A DNA stretch of 26,389 nt from JAHWKV01 sp040905365 (GCA_040905365.1 JBBDRQ010000056.1:1-26389); one strand, 5' to 3'; positions 7,434-17,661 are shown, numbered from the stretch's first letter. Made by a program: numbers and translations. The notes: generated from the letters alone by a model not told the origin.

Positions 7434-8813
7434 ATGGGATTCGCATACCCGGTAATGCTCGAGGTGGTCGGTCGCCGGTGCGTCGTGATCGGCAGCGGGC
7501 CGATGGCCGAATCTAAGGCGCAAGAGCTGGCCGAGGCGGGCGCGGCCGTGGAGGTCATAGGATCGGATCCTTCCGCAGGACTGGCCGGCATGGAAGCTCA
7601 GGGTCTGGTCACCCTGGTGCGGCGGCCCTACGCTGCAGGGGACCTCGAAGGGGCGTTCGTCGCGATCGTGGATGTGCATGACCTCCAGGTCACGGAGTCG
7701 ATATTCGCCGAAGCGGAGCGGCTGGGGGTGCTGATGAACTCGGTCGACGACGTGCCCCACTGTCACTTCGCGGCCGCATCGAAGGTGCGGCGAGGCGATC
7801 TGCTGTTGACGCTTTCGACCGGAGGCAAGGCGCCGGCTCTGGCCAAGCAGCTGAGGCGTAAGTTCGAAAGTGAGCTTCCCGAGGAGTACGGCGCGCTGGT
7901 AGAGGTGCTCGGCGAAGCCCGCCAAGCTGCGCTGCCGGCCCGTAAATCGATGTCTTTCGAGCAGTGGGCGGCGCGGTGGGAGCTTGCCCTGGATGCCGAT
8001 TTGATCTCGATGATCCGCGGCGGGCAGGTCGATCGGGCGCGCGAGCATGTGATCCGGACGCTTTCCGGCGCTGAGGCGGAAGAACCGCTCCTTTCAACCG
8101 GAAAGGTGTGGATCGTGGGCGCCGGGCCGGGAGCGATGGACCTGATCACGGTGCGCGGACGCCGGGCCCTCGATCACGCTGATGTGGTGGTGTATGACCG
8201 CTTGGTAGATCCCGAGTTGATCGAGGGCAAAGAGGCCATATACGCGGGAAAGTCGCCCGGTTCGCACGCGGCTGTTCAAAATGAGATCAACGACCTGCTC
8301 ATCGACTTGGCGAGGGCGGGCAAACAGGTCGTCAGGCTAAAGGGAGGGGACCCCTTCGTGTTCGGTCGAGGGGCGGAGGAGGCCGAGGCGCTGGCTGCCG
8401 CGGGGGTTCAGTTCAGTGTGATCCCCGGCCTAACCTCGGCGATCGCCGTTTTGGAGGCGGCGGGCATACCGGTAACCGATCGCCGCCTGGCGTCATCGAT
8501 GGCCGTAGCCACCGGCCATTGCGGAGGGCCTCGTGAGGTCGATTTCCGGGCCATGGCCGGCGTCGTCGACACCATCGTGATACTCATGGGGATGTCGAAC
8601 CTGGAGGTTATAACCAAGGAGCTCATAGCCGGGGGTCTTCCAGAAACCACCCCCGCTGCGGTGGTCAATGAAGGAACCATGCGGACTCAGCGGGTTTTGG
8701 TGAGCGAATTGGGGCGCCTGGGTTCTGAGGTAACGGCGGCCGGGCTGGGCTCTCCGTCGGTGATTGTCGTTGGGAACGTCGTAAACCTAAGGCGTCAAAT
8801 CGTATCGCCGTAG
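7434..8813 (+). CDS. cysG: Sirohaem synthase, CysG-type fusion
   Basis: Makes sirohaem, the cofactor of sulfite and nitrite reductases, from uroporphyrinogen III. The N-terminal half (about 1-150) is the NAD-binding precorrin-2 dehydrogenase/ferrochelatase unit: VVIGSGPMAESKAQEL dinucleotide loop, VLMNSVDDVPHCHF, and LLLTLSTGGKAPALAKQLRRKFE. The C-terminal half (from about 222) is the SAM-dependent uroporphyrinogen-III methyltransferase: VWIVGAGPGAMDLITVRG, VVVYDRLV, VRLKGGDPFVFGRGAEEAE. The length (459) matches E. coli CysG. The dinucleotide loop reads GSGPMAESK where GGGxVAxRK is common. ATG 7434 sits 7 nt after AGAAAG; GTG 7431 is an alternative. A TATGCT at 7310-7315 could be a -10 but no -35 fits well. 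Together with sat this indicates sulfate assimilation. Confidence 0.93.
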   Translation: MGFAYPVMLEVVGRRCVVIGSGPMAESKAQELAEAGAAVEVIGSDPSAGLAGMEAQGLVTLVRRPYAAGDLEGAFVAIVDVHDLQVTESIFAEAERLGVLMNSVDDVPHCHFAAASKVRRGDLLLTLSTGGKAPALAKQLRRKFESELPEEYGALVEVLGEARQAALPARKSMSFEQWAARWELALDADLISMIRGGQVDRAREHVIRTLSGAEAEEPLLSTGKVWIVGAGPGAMDLITVRGRRALDHADVVVYDRLVDPELIEGKEAIYAGKSPGSHAAVQNEINDLLIDLARAGKQVVRLKGGDPFVFGRGAEEAEALAAAGVQFSVIPGLTSAIAVLEAAGIPVTDRRLASSMAVATGHCGGPREVDFRAMAGVVDTIVILMGMSNLEVITKELIAGGLPETTPAAVVNEGTMRTQRVLVSELGRLGSEVTAAGLGSPSVIVVGNVVNLRRQIVSP

Positions 8814-8823
8814 CGGCTGGTGC

Positions 8824-8829
8824 TATCTT
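8824..8829 (+). promoter_or_regulatory. -10-like box at the DUF2207 gene
   Basis: TATCTT is followed by 6 nt (8830-8835) and then ATG 8836, so a transcript could begin at the start codon. It lies in the 22-nt gap after cysG. No good -35 is visible, and read-through from cysG is equally possible. Confidence 0.33.
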
Positions 8830-8835
8830 TCGGAA

Positions 8836-10647
8836 ATGATCGCCAAATTGCCGCGCTGGGGAACGCTGGCAACCCCGGCCGTGGTTGTGTGCTTTTTGTG
8901 GATGCAGGCGCTTCCGGCTCTTGCGCAAACCGCCAACGAGCGAATCGTCGGCTACGAGATTGAAATGGAGGTTGAGGAGCCGAACGGGGAACTGCTGGTC
9001 CGAGAGGTAATCAACTACGATTTCGGCACCAACCACAAACACGGCATCATCCGTGAGATCCCCGTCCGCCAAACCTACGACGACAAGTTCGATCGTGTAT
9101 ACCCACTCGAGGTGATCTCGGTAGTGGGATCGCCGGTAACTCCGGCCGAGTACGAACTGTCCCGTTCGAGCGGGAACCAGGTGATCCGCATAGGCGATCC
9201 GGACCGTACGATTACCGGACGGCACCGCTACGAAATCACGTACCGGGTATCCGGCGTACTCAATGCGTTTTCAGAGCACGATGAACTGTACTGGAATGTT
9301 ATCGGCTCCAACTGGCCAGTACCCATAGACAACGTCAGCGCCAGGCTTTCGGCTCCGGCGCAGATACTCAAGGTCGCGTGCCTAGCCGGCCCGACCCGGT
9401 CCGTGCTTCCGTGCGACTCCGCGCAGGTCGAGGGTTCCCGCGCTTCGTTTAGCCATTCCTCGCTCGCCCCCCGCCAGGCATTGACGGTGGTGGTCTCCAT
9501 TCCCAAGGGGGCGGTGGATGCACCGACGCCGGTACTCGAAGAGAGGTGGAGCTTGGCGCGCGCCTTCGCGGTCACCCCTTCGACGGTGGCGGGCAGCCTG
9601 ACCATTTTGGGTCTGCTGGTTGGATTGCTGGCTCAACAGGTATGGAAGCGGGGGCGAGACCGCAAGTTCGCCGGCTCCCATGTTGACGCTGCCTACGGGA
9701 CCGGCGGTGAGGAAGAATTGGTGGGCTTGGCCGAACGTCCGATAATTCCGGTGCAGTTTCTCCCGCCGAAAGACCTGCGGCCGGGGGTCATGGGCACTTT
9801 GATCGACGAGACAGCCCATCCGCTGGACGTGATAGCTACGATCGTCGACTTGGCGGTGCGCGGTTATTTGAAAATCGAAGAGGCGCCCAGCGAAGGCTGG
9901 TTCGCAAAGCCGAACTGGCTGCTGACCAAACTTAAGGAAGGCGACGACCTGCAGGAGTACGAGCGCAAGCTGTTCGACTCGTTGTTTCGCAGCGGCGAGG
10001 TGGTCGCTATAAGCGATCTCAAGGACAAGTTTGCCTCGCGCTTGCAGAAGGTGCAGGAGGAGTTGTACCGGGATGTGGTCAGGCGCGGCTGGTTCAATAT
10101 GCGGCCCGACCACGTTCGTGCCACATGGGTGGGAATTGGTGTGGCCATACTGCTGTTGGGTATCGGTTTGGTGGTGGCTACGGCCGCGTACACGACCCTG
10201 GGCCTGCTGGCTCTACCGTTTCCCGTAACCGGGCTGCTCGTGCTGATCGGGGCCAACAAGATGCCGGCAAGGACCGCCAAAGGAACCGCAATGCTGCGCA
10301 GGGTAAAGGGGTTCGAGCGCTTTATTGAGGAGTCGGAGGCCGACAGGGCTCGCTTCGCCGAACAGAAAAACCTGTTTTCCGAATACCTACCCTACGCGAT
10401 CGTCTTCGGGTGTACCGAAAAGTGGGCTAAAGCGTTTGAGGGGCTGGACGGCGAGCTGCCCGAGACCGCCTGGTACGTCGGACACCATCCATTTACCGCG
10501 TTCGGCTTCAGTCAGGCGATGGACGGTTTCACCGTAAACACCGCCGGGACCATAACGTCCACGCCGGCGGCGTCCGGCAGCAGCGGGTTCGGCGGAGGGG
10601 GCTTTTCGGGGGGCGGCGCCGGTGGAGGCGGAGGCGGCTCGTGGTAG
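8836..10647 (+). CDS. DUF2207 family membrane protein
   Basis: A 603-residue protein of the DUF2207 family, whose function is not established. It has an N-terminal signal peptide ending about residue 30 (ALPALA-Q), then an extracytoplasmic beta-rich domain (YEIEMEVEEPNGELLVREVINYDF, GIIREIPV, HRYEITYRVSGVLN, ELYWNVIGSNWPVPI). A first membrane helix follows (about 253-270, TVAGSLTILGLLVGLLAQQV), then a cytoplasmic part (YLKIEE; LQEYERKLFDSLF), and then a pair of helices (about 433-475). The protein ends with the Gly/Ser-rich tail GGGGFSGGGAGGGGGGSW that is characteristic of this family. It starts 22 nt after cysG without a strong Shine-Dalgarno site and is followed by a strong intrinsic terminator. 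I see no specific link to sulfur metabolism. Confidence 0.85.
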   Translation: MIAKLPRWGTLATPAVVVCFLWMQALPALAQTANERIVGYEIEMEVEEPNGELLVREVINYDFGTNHKHGIIREIPVRQTYDDKFDRVYPLEVISVVGSPVTPAEYELSRSSGNQVIRIGDPDRTITGRHRYEITYRVSGVLNAFSEHDELYWNVIGSNWPVPIDNVSARLSAPAQILKVACLAGPTRSVLPCDSAQVEGSRASFSHSSLAPRQALTVVVSIPKGAVDAPTPVLEERWSLARAFAVTPSTVAGSLTILGLLVGLLAQQVWKRGRDRKFAGSHVDAAYGTGGEEELVGLAERPIIPVQFLPPKDLRPGVMGTLIDETAHPLDVIATIVDLAVRGYLKIEEAPSEGWFAKPNWLLTKLKEGDDLQEYERKLFDSLFRSGEVVAISDLKDKFASRLQKVQEELYRDVVRRGWFNMRPDHVRATWVGIGVAILLLGIGLVVATAAYTTLGLLALPFPVTGLLVLIGANKMPARTAKGTAMLRRVKGFERFIEESEADRARFAEQKNLFSEYLPYAIVFGCTEKWAKAFEGLDGELPETAWYVGHHPFTAFGFSQAMDGFTVNTAGTITSTPAASGSSGFGGGGFSGGGAGGGGGGSW

Positions 10648-10663
10648 TGGGGGCGGGAGGGAT

Positions 10664-10697
10664 CCGGGGGCGAAGCCCCTGGACTAGTTGTTTTTTT
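10664..10697 (+). terminator. Intrinsic terminator of the cysG-DUF2207 unit
   Basis: CCGGGGGC pairs with GCCCCTGG (8 bp including one G-T) around a GAA loop, followed after a few bases by a run of seven T at about 10690-10696. The T-run lies inside the last codons of the convergent sat gene, where it reads as Lys-Asn-Asn on the other strand. Confidence 0.8.
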
Positions 10698-11901
10698 GGC
10701 CGGGCGGCGTGGCGGCATGCATAGCTTGCCGTAGTACCTCGGCAACCTGGGGCCGGGTGAACTCCTGGGGAACCGGCTCGGCTGCGCTCAGGCGCCGGCG
10801 GACCTCTGTACCAGACAGTGCGACCCGCTCCTCCGGAGAGTGCGGGCAGGTCTTGGCGGTTGCCATCTGACCGCACAGCCGGCACCAAAACGCATGATCG
10901 ACCAGCACGGGGACGATGCCGAGCTCATCGGGGGTGAACTCGTCGAAGATCGTGTGCGCTTCGAACGATCCGTAATAGCTGCTGATCCCGGCGTGATCGC
11001 GTCCCACTATGAAGTGGGTGCACCCGTAGTTCTTGCGGCACAAAGCGTGAAACACCGCTTCTCGGGGTCCTGCGTAGCGCATCGTCGCCGGAAATACGCC
11101 CAGAATCACCCGGGCGGCAGGGTAGAAGTCATCGATTAGGGCCTGGTACGCGGCCAAGCGGGTTCCCGCAGAAACGTTGTCGACCTTGGTGCCGCTGGCC
11201 AATGCATGCAACAGCAGGCCGTCGACCGTCTCCAGCACGCACTTGGTTAGGTACTCGTGCGAGCGATGCATCGGCCGGCGGGTTTGAAAGCCCGCTACCT
11301 GTCGCCATCCCTTGGAGGCGAACTCCCGGCGCGTCTGCAGCGGGGTGATGCGACGATCGGGAAAACGACGTGTCGAGGGCAGACCTATTAAGGAAATAGG
11401 CCCCCCGATCAGGTGGTTGCCCTGGGTCGCTAGGCACGCCACGCCCGGGTGCGCAGGGTCCTCCGTCCGGTAGACGTGCCGCGCCTCGGCTTGGCGGTCG
11501 TAGGTAAAGATCTCCTCTACATGCAAGATGGCCAGCGGCTCGGCGTCATGGGTCAGCACCGTGTTTTCGGACCGCCCGATGTTCTTTACCTGCTCATCGG
11601 TGGCCGAGAGCGTAATTGGCAGAGTCCAAGCCGTGCCCGATTCAAGATGCATCTCCTTGAGAACCGACTCGTAGTCGGACCGGCCCATAAATCCGCGCAG
11701 CGGGCTATAAGCGCCGATGGCTATGCACTCCAGATCGGCGGCGGCGCAGGCTCCTATCTCGAGCGAGGGAAGTCCGGGAACATCTTCGAGCCAGCGCTCG
11801 CGAGTGGAATCATCCGCCACTGCATGAACCAGGGGTCCGCCGTGAGCGGCGGGGAGCTGGTCGGGCACGGTCTCGCCCAATGCGTCGGTGTGGGTGTGCA
11901 T
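10684..11901 (-). CDS. sat: Sulfate adenylyltransferase (ATP sulfurylase, Sat type)
   Basis: Converts sulfate and ATP to adenosine 5'-phosphosulfate and pyrophosphate, the first step of sulfate assimilation; cytosolic. The 405 residues show the Sat family features: GFMGRSDYESVL near the N-terminus, the nucleotide/sulfate motif QTRRPMHRSHEYL, GVFPATMRYAGPREAVFHALCRKNYGC, GRDHAGISSYYG, the zinc-site segment FWCRLCGQMATAKTCPH, and LSGTEVRRRL. In the canonical motif QTRNPxHRxHE the fourth residue is Asn; here it is Arg. It is the single-chain Sat form rather than CysDN. The ATG is preceded by AAAGGA about 10 nt upstream. It points towards cysG and shares the region of the + strand terminator. No APS kinase or reductase lies in this window. 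Reverse (sulfur-oxidising) use cannot be excluded. Confidence 0.93.
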   Translation of the reverse strand: MHTHTDALGETVPDQLPAAHGGPLVHAVADDSTRERWLEDVPGLPSLEIGACAAADLECIAIGAYSPLRGFMGRSDYESVLKEMHLESGTAWTLPITLSATDEQVKNIGRSENTVLTHDAEPLAILHVEEIFTYDRQAEARHVYRTEDPAHPGVACLATQGNHLIGGPISLIGLPSTRRFPDRRITPLQTRREFASKGWRQVAGFQTRRPMHRSHEYLTKCVLETVDGLLLHALASGTKVDNVSAGTRLAAYQALIDDFYPAARVILGVFPATMRYAGPREAVFHALCRKNYGCTHFIVGRDHAGISSYYGSFEAHTIFDEFTPDELGIVPVLVDHAFWCRLCGQMATAKTCPHSPEERVALSGTEVRRRLSAAEPVPQEFTRPQVAEVLRQAMHAATPPGQKNN

Positions 11902-12055
11902 TATGGTTCAGTCCTTTAGGTGCTGGTTTCGGAAGGTGATGCCTTAGACTTCCTGCGGCACGCCATGGGATCGATTGCCAACATCTTACCCCCCGTACGA
12001 CTCACGAAGCAGCCGATCGCAGGGCGCGGTTAACCCGGGTTCGTCGGCGGAGCGG

Positions 12056-12061
12056 TAGGAT
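12056..12061 (+). promoter_or_regulatory. -10-like box at the HtrA-like gene
   Basis: TAGGAT is followed by 6 nt and ATG 12068, again putting a transcription start at the first codon. The region 11902-12067, between divergent sat and this gene, shows no other clear element and no SAM riboswitch that I can recognise. Confidence 0.37.
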
Positions 12062-12067
12062 CGAATT

Positions 12068-13162
12068 ATGTCCAACTATCGGCCGGGGTCCGGATCGGGT
12101 CCTTCGCCCGCCGGCGACCCCCGGTATCAGCAGCCTAAGCCGCCGGACCCTTTTGGCGAGCGAATCGACTGGATCATGCCCAAGACCGTGGTGTCGCTGG
12201 CGATTTGGTTGCTCATGTTTGGTTTGGGGGCGGGACTTTCAGGTCTAATCCTGTTTGCCTTCTATCAGGGCCAGCTCAACGATCTTCGCAGCGAGCTGCT
12301 TGAATCGCAGCAGGAGCTTCGAAACACGCTGGAGGATCGGATCGATCAGGCAGATAGTGCCCCGGGAAGCGGACCCGAAGCCTCACTTAGCGTGTCGGAG
12401 CTCGCCCGGGATGCCGACGACATCCTGGAAGCTGTCACTGAATCCGTCGCGCCCGCCATCGCCGGGGTCCGCGGGTTCGACTCAAACTTTGTCGGCGCCA
12501 GCGGTACCGGTTTCGTGGTGAACTCACCGGGGGGGAGCGCCTGGATAGTCACCAACTACAGGCTGGTCGCCGGAGCAGACCCGGAGTTTCCCAACACCAG
12601 TGTCCGGGTCCGGCATATCGAGTTGAATTCGGAGGTCTATGAGGTCGACCCGGGCAACGGGCTGGCTCTGGTCATTTACAAAGACGGGGTGTCCAGGTCT
12701 TTGCGCTTCGCGGGATCCCCTCCCGCCGAGAACGAGACGCTATATGCGGTGGGTGCATCCAGGTCCAGCCCTTATGCGTCGGTGGCGCCGGCCGCGATTT
12801 TGTCCGTGGAGCCGAACCTAATCGTTGAGGCGGAGGTGACGGAAGGCTTCGCCGGTGGTCCGGTTGTGGACGAGAGGGGCCGGGTCCATGGAATCATTCC
12901 GGCCCTGCCTTCGGCGGGAAGCTCGCCGAGCACGGTCCGATTTACGGTAACGCCGATCGACAGAGTGTGTCAGAGGATCTTGCGCTGTCCGGGCAGCGGC
13001 GTCGAGGACGCGCCCGGAGGGCAAACCGAACCCGAAGACGGCGAACCCGAAGACGGCGAACCCGAAGCTCCCGTCGAGGGTGAGCAGCAGCAACCTCCGG
13101 CCGATGCGCCGGCGCCCGGCGCCGAGCAGGCACCTCCGGCCGATGAAGTTCCCGCCGGGTAG
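12068..13162 (+). CDS. Membrane-anchored HtrA-like protein without the catalytic triad
   Basis: 364 residues. A Pro/Gly-rich cytoplasmic N-terminus (1-36) is followed by one membrane helix (about 37-64), a coiled-coil-like linker (LRSELLESQQELRNTLEDRI), then a trypsin-like domain (about 120-305) on the outside, and an acidic, Pro/Ala-rich tail with EPEDG repeats. The trypsin fold is recognised by GTGFVVN, IVTNYRLVAGA, LALVIYKDG and EGFAGGPVVDERGRVHGI, equivalent to the HtrA segments around His, Asp and Ser. In each the catalytic residue is changed: Arg165 replaces His in TN-x-x-V, Gly198 stands before LALV where Asp is expected, and Ala262 replaces Ser in the GNSGGP equivalent. The domain is therefore almost certainly not a protease and may bind peptides or cell-wall components. 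It has no PDZ domain. It is convergent with a PBP gene. Confidence 0.7.
   Translation: MSNYRPGSGSGPSPAGDPRYQQPKPPDPFGERIDWIMPKTVVSLAIWLLMFGLGAGLSGLILFAFYQGQLNDLRSELLESQQELRNTLEDRIDQADSAPGSGPEASLSVSELARDADDILEAVTESVAPAIAGVRGFDSNFVGASGTGFVVNSPGGSAWIVTNYRLVAGADPEFPNTSVRVRHIELNSEVYEVDPGNGLALVIYKDGVSRSLRFAGSPPAENETLYAVGASRSSPYASVAPAAILSVEPNLIVEAEVTEGFAGGPVVDERGRVHGIIPALPSAGSSPSTVRFTVTPIDRVCQRILRCPGSGVEDAPGGQTEPEDGEPEDGEPEAPVEGEQQQPPADAPAPGAEQAPPADEVPAG
13028..13067 (+). repeat. 15-bp tandem repeat coding for EPEDG units
   Basis: GAACCCGAAGACGGC is present at 13028-13042 and 13043-13057, followed by a partial third copy to 13067. It encodes EPEDG-EPEDG-EPE in the acidic tail of the HtrA-like protein. 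This looks like replication slippage and may vary in number between strains. Confidence 0.85.
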
Positions 13163-13167
13163 GTAAC

Positions 13168-13186
13168 CGGCGCCAAGTTGGCGCCG
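13168..13186. terminator. Perfect palindrome between convergent genes
   Basis: A 19-base perfect palindrome (arms CGGCGCCAA / TTGGCGCCG around a single G) lies 5 bases after one stop and 3 bases before the other. As RNA it would give a 7-bp GC stem with a 5-nt loop on either strand. It has no T-run, so it may act as a two-way Rho-assisted terminator or 3' stabiliser. Confidence 0.5.
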
Positions 13187-13189
13187 AAC

Positions 13190-15397
<2,208 letters not shown>

Positions 15398-15404
15398 GGG
15401 TACT

Positions 15405-15410
15405 AGGATA
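15405..15410 (-). promoter_or_regulatory. -10-like box at the PBP gene
   Basis: On the minus strand TATCCT is followed by 7 nt and ATG 15397. There is no Shine-Dalgarno sequence before this ATG, so a leaderless start is the simplest reading. The short gap to the divergent lyase gene would hold both promoters. Confidence 0.35.
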
Positions 15411-15467
15411 TTCGCTTGGCGCTTTCTAAACCTCCGCAACGCCGGGGCCCGACCGAGGAATTAGGTA

Positions 15468-16352
15468 TTGAGCTCATCCGCCGAGACGATCCGCCGCCAG
15501 CTGGCTGGGGGCGCGACCATCAACATGCCCGGCGTCTACGACGCGATGTCGGCGCGCCTGGCCGCTCAGGCAGGCTTCGAAGTCCTGTTCGTCTCCGGCT
15601 ATTCGGTTTCCGCTGCGCGGCTCGGCGCTCCCGACTTCGGGTACCTCACTCAGACCGAGGTCACCGACACAGCTCGAGGGGTATGTACGAACGTCGATAT
15701 CCCGGTGATCGTCGACGCGGACACCGGGTACGGAAACCCCCTCAACTGCATTCGCACGGCCGAGCTCCTGCACGGGGCGGGGGCTGCCGGGATCTTTCTC
15801 GAGGACCAGGTGTGGCCGAAGAAATGCGGCCATTTTGCCGGCAAGAGGGTAGTGGAGCGCGACGACTGGCTGGCCAAGCTAAAGGCGGTGCTGGACCAAA
15901 AAGATCGGGGAATAGACCTGTTCGTCGTGGCCAGAACCGATGCGCTGAGCACCCGGGGAATCGAGGAGGCGATCCTCCGCGCGCAACGGGCCCGGGACCT
16001 GGGGGTGGACGCTGTGTTCGTCGAGGCGCCCCGAAGCGTGGAGGATCTGCAGCGGGTCGCCGCAGAGGTCGGCGGAGTGGTCAAAGTCGCAAACATGATC
16101 GAGGGCGGCCTGACTCCGTTGCTGTCCGACGCCGAGCTGCACGAACTCGGGTTCGACCTTATAGTAACGCCGCTGAGCGCCCTGTTTGCCGCAGCCAAGG
16201 CGATTCAGGAGGTGTTGGAGCTATTGCGTAAGGAAGGCACCTTGCGGGATCACCGGGACCGTCTGGTTTCCTTCCAGGGCTTTGAGTCGGTGGTGGACCT
16301 ACCGGGCCACCGAGCGCTCGAGGATAGATACGGAGAGCAAGGCGGAGGCTAA
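15468..16352 (+). CDS. Isocitrate lyase/PEP mutase family enzyme
   Basis: 294 residues forming a TIM-barrel of the ICL/PEP-mutase superfamily. The signature loop KKCGH (residues 118-122, Cys120) is present with its lead-in LEDQVWP, as are the Mg-binding segment DADTGYGNPLN, FVVARTDAL, and VFVEAPRS. KKCGH with a short chain fits 2-methylisocitrate lyase-like or related C-C lyases better than PEP mutase or full-length isocitrate lyase; an oxaloacetate hydrolase/decarboxylase role is also possible. TTG 15468 is chosen because GAGGAA at 15455-15460 lies 7 nt before it. No propionate-cycle partner genes (prpC, prpD) are in view. The stop codon overlaps that of the convergent bioN gene in the four bases 16349-16352. 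Confidence 0.85.
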   Translation: MSSSAETIRRQLAGGATINMPGVYDAMSARLAAQAGFEVLFVSGYSVSAARLGAPDFGYLTQTEVTDTARGVCTNVDIPVIVDADTGYGNPLNCIRTAELLHGAGAAGIFLEDQVWPKKCGHFAGKRVVERDDWLAKLKAVLDQKDRGIDLFVVARTDALSTRGIEEAILRAQRARDLGVDAVFVEAPRSVEDLQRVAAEVGGVVKVANMIEGGLTPLLSDAELHELGFDLIVTPLSALFAAAKAIQEVLELLRKEGTLRDHRDRLVSFQGFESVVDLPGHRALEDRYGEQGGG

Positions 16353-16957
16353 TCCAACCCTCGCGCTTGAAGGGCCTCGGCGGTCTGGTCGGCCATCTGC
16401 AGGGTCTTGACCAGCAGTGGCACCAGCAGCGCCACCACACTGCGCTCGACGCCGCGGGCCCGTTGAGCCTCCCTGATCTGCTGCGCCTTTTGGGCAATCA
16501 GGGGCACGAAGCGAATGGCCATGGATATGGCCAGCGCCACCCTGGACGGGTCTACGCCCAGGTACTTTGCCGGCTGCAGCAAATTTTCGAGCTGAGCGAG
16601 CATCTCGCTCATGCGGGTGGTCAAGGTGACGGCCGTGGCCGCCAGTACCAACGCGACTACGCGCAGATCTACGATCAGGCCTGTTTGAAAGCTTGCAAGC
16701 CATGCGTGAGCGACCAGGACGACCGCCAGCAACGGCGCCAGCGCGCGTAGTTGCCGGAGAGCCTTCCTCAGGGGTATTCGGGCGGAGACGAACAGTGCCA
16801 GTTCAGCGGCTACGACCGCCAGTAGGACCCAGGGACTGCGGGTAAACGACACCGCCAGGCCGCCGGCCAGCAGCAGACCCATCTTCGTGCGCGGGCCGGC
16901 GCGGTGCAGCAGGCTGTCGCCTGGAAGGTACATGCCCAGTGCCGGAGCAGTATTCAA
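16349..16957 (-). CDS. bioN: Energy-coupling factor transmembrane protein (EcfT/BioN)
   Basis: 202-residue membrane subunit of an ECF-type importer. It has several hydrophobic helices (GLLLAGGLAVSF; VLLAVVAAELALFV; LAPLLAVVLVAHAWLA; VVALVLAATAVTL) and the two Ala-Arg-Gly signatures of EcfT proteins, EAQRARGVE and ALQARGLD, which contact the ATPase. It is the last gene of the biotin-uptake operon and overlaps the end of the ATPase gene by 4 bases (ATGA at 16954-16957). The dedicated bioY in the same operon argues for a biotin-specific (group I) transporter rather than a shared one. Confidence 0.9.
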   Translation of the reverse strand: MNTAPALGMYLPGDSLLHRAGPRTKMGLLLAGGLAVSFTRSPWVLLAVVAAELALFVSARIPLRKALRQLRALAPLLAVVLVAHAWLASFQTGLIVDLRVVALVLAATAVTLTTRMSEMLAQLENLLQPAKYLGVDPSRVALAISMAIRFVPLIAQKAQQIREAQRARGVERSVVALLVPLLVKTLQMADQTAEALQARGLD

Positions 16958-17661
16958 TCCATCAGCCTTCGGTAGGTGCGGACGCTTTCGGCGGGGGACC
17001 CGTCGGCGACTATGCGCCCCGAGTCGAGCACCACGACGCGTTCGAACTCACCCAGCATGTCCAGCTCGTGGGTGGCCAGCACGACCGGCTGTTGAAGTGC
17101 GAGGACCATCTCGGTGACCTGGCGTTTGTTCTTTAGGTCGAGCAGGGTCATGGGCTCGTCGAGGACGACGTAGGAGGGATCGAGCACCAGCACCGCGGCC
17201 AGTGCCAGCATTTGCTTCTGGCCGCCGCTCAGCAGGTGAGCCGGATGATCCGCGTAGCCGCTCAGCCCGTAGTCATCGAGGACGGCCGCGACCCGTTCGG
17301 CGATGGCGTTTGGGGGTTCGCGGCGGGCCTTGAGGCCGAATGCGACGTCCTCGGCGACGGTGGGAAATACGATTTGGGCGTCGGGGTCCTGGAACACAAA
17401 CCCCACTCGCCTGCGGACCCGTTTGCCCTGGGACGCGGTGTCCATCCCGTCGACGCTCACCCGCCCCCGGGTTGGCACGACCAAGCCGTTGATCAGACGG
17501 GCGAAGGTGCTCTTGCCCGACCCGTTGCCCCCGATGACGGCGGTCTTGTGTTGGGTAATGGTCAGGTCCACGTCCTCCAGTACGGCGCGGCTGCCGTAGG
17601 CGTGAGTGACCCGGCTGATCCGGATTCCCGCCGCCTGCTGCTGTGGAGGCGACGCTCTCAT
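16954..17661 (-). CDS. bioM: Energy-coupling factor ATPase (EcfA/BioM)
   Basis: 235-residue ABC ATPase that powers the biotin transporter. Walker A is GGNGSGKST (Lys50); the Q-loop follows in VGFVFQDPDAQIVFPTVAEDVAFG, which is typical of ECF ATPases; the signature is LLSGGQKQ; Walker B is YVVLDEPMTLLD; and the switch His is in VVLATHELDML. Only one ATPase gene is present, so the complex would use a homodimer, as in BioMNY. It starts in the 4-base overlap ATGA at 17658-17661 with the ligase gene, which indicates coupled translation. Confidence 0.93.
   Translation of the reverse strand: MRASPPQQQAAGIRISRVTHAYGSRAVLEDVDLTITQHKTAVIGGNGSGKSTFARLINGLVVPTRGRVSVDGMDTASQGKRVRRRVGFVFQDPDAQIVFPTVAEDVAFGLKARREPPNAIAERVAAVLDDYGLSGYADHPAHLLSGGQKQMLALAAVLVLDPSYVVLDEPMTLLDLKNKRQVTEMVLALQQPVVLATHELDMLGEFERVVVLDSGRIVADGSPAESVRTYRRLMD

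Noticed and set aside
12473..12486. GGTTCGA-type T-arm motif suggesting a tRNA
   Set aside because: It lies inside the HtrA-like coding sequence and no acceptor or anticodon stem can be paired around it; other GGTTCGA matches in the window are also within genes.
13168..13186. 19-base palindrome as an attachment site or operator
   Set aside because: It lies between two convergent stop codons, where a terminator or 3' stabiliser is the simpler reading, and no recombinase gene is nearby.
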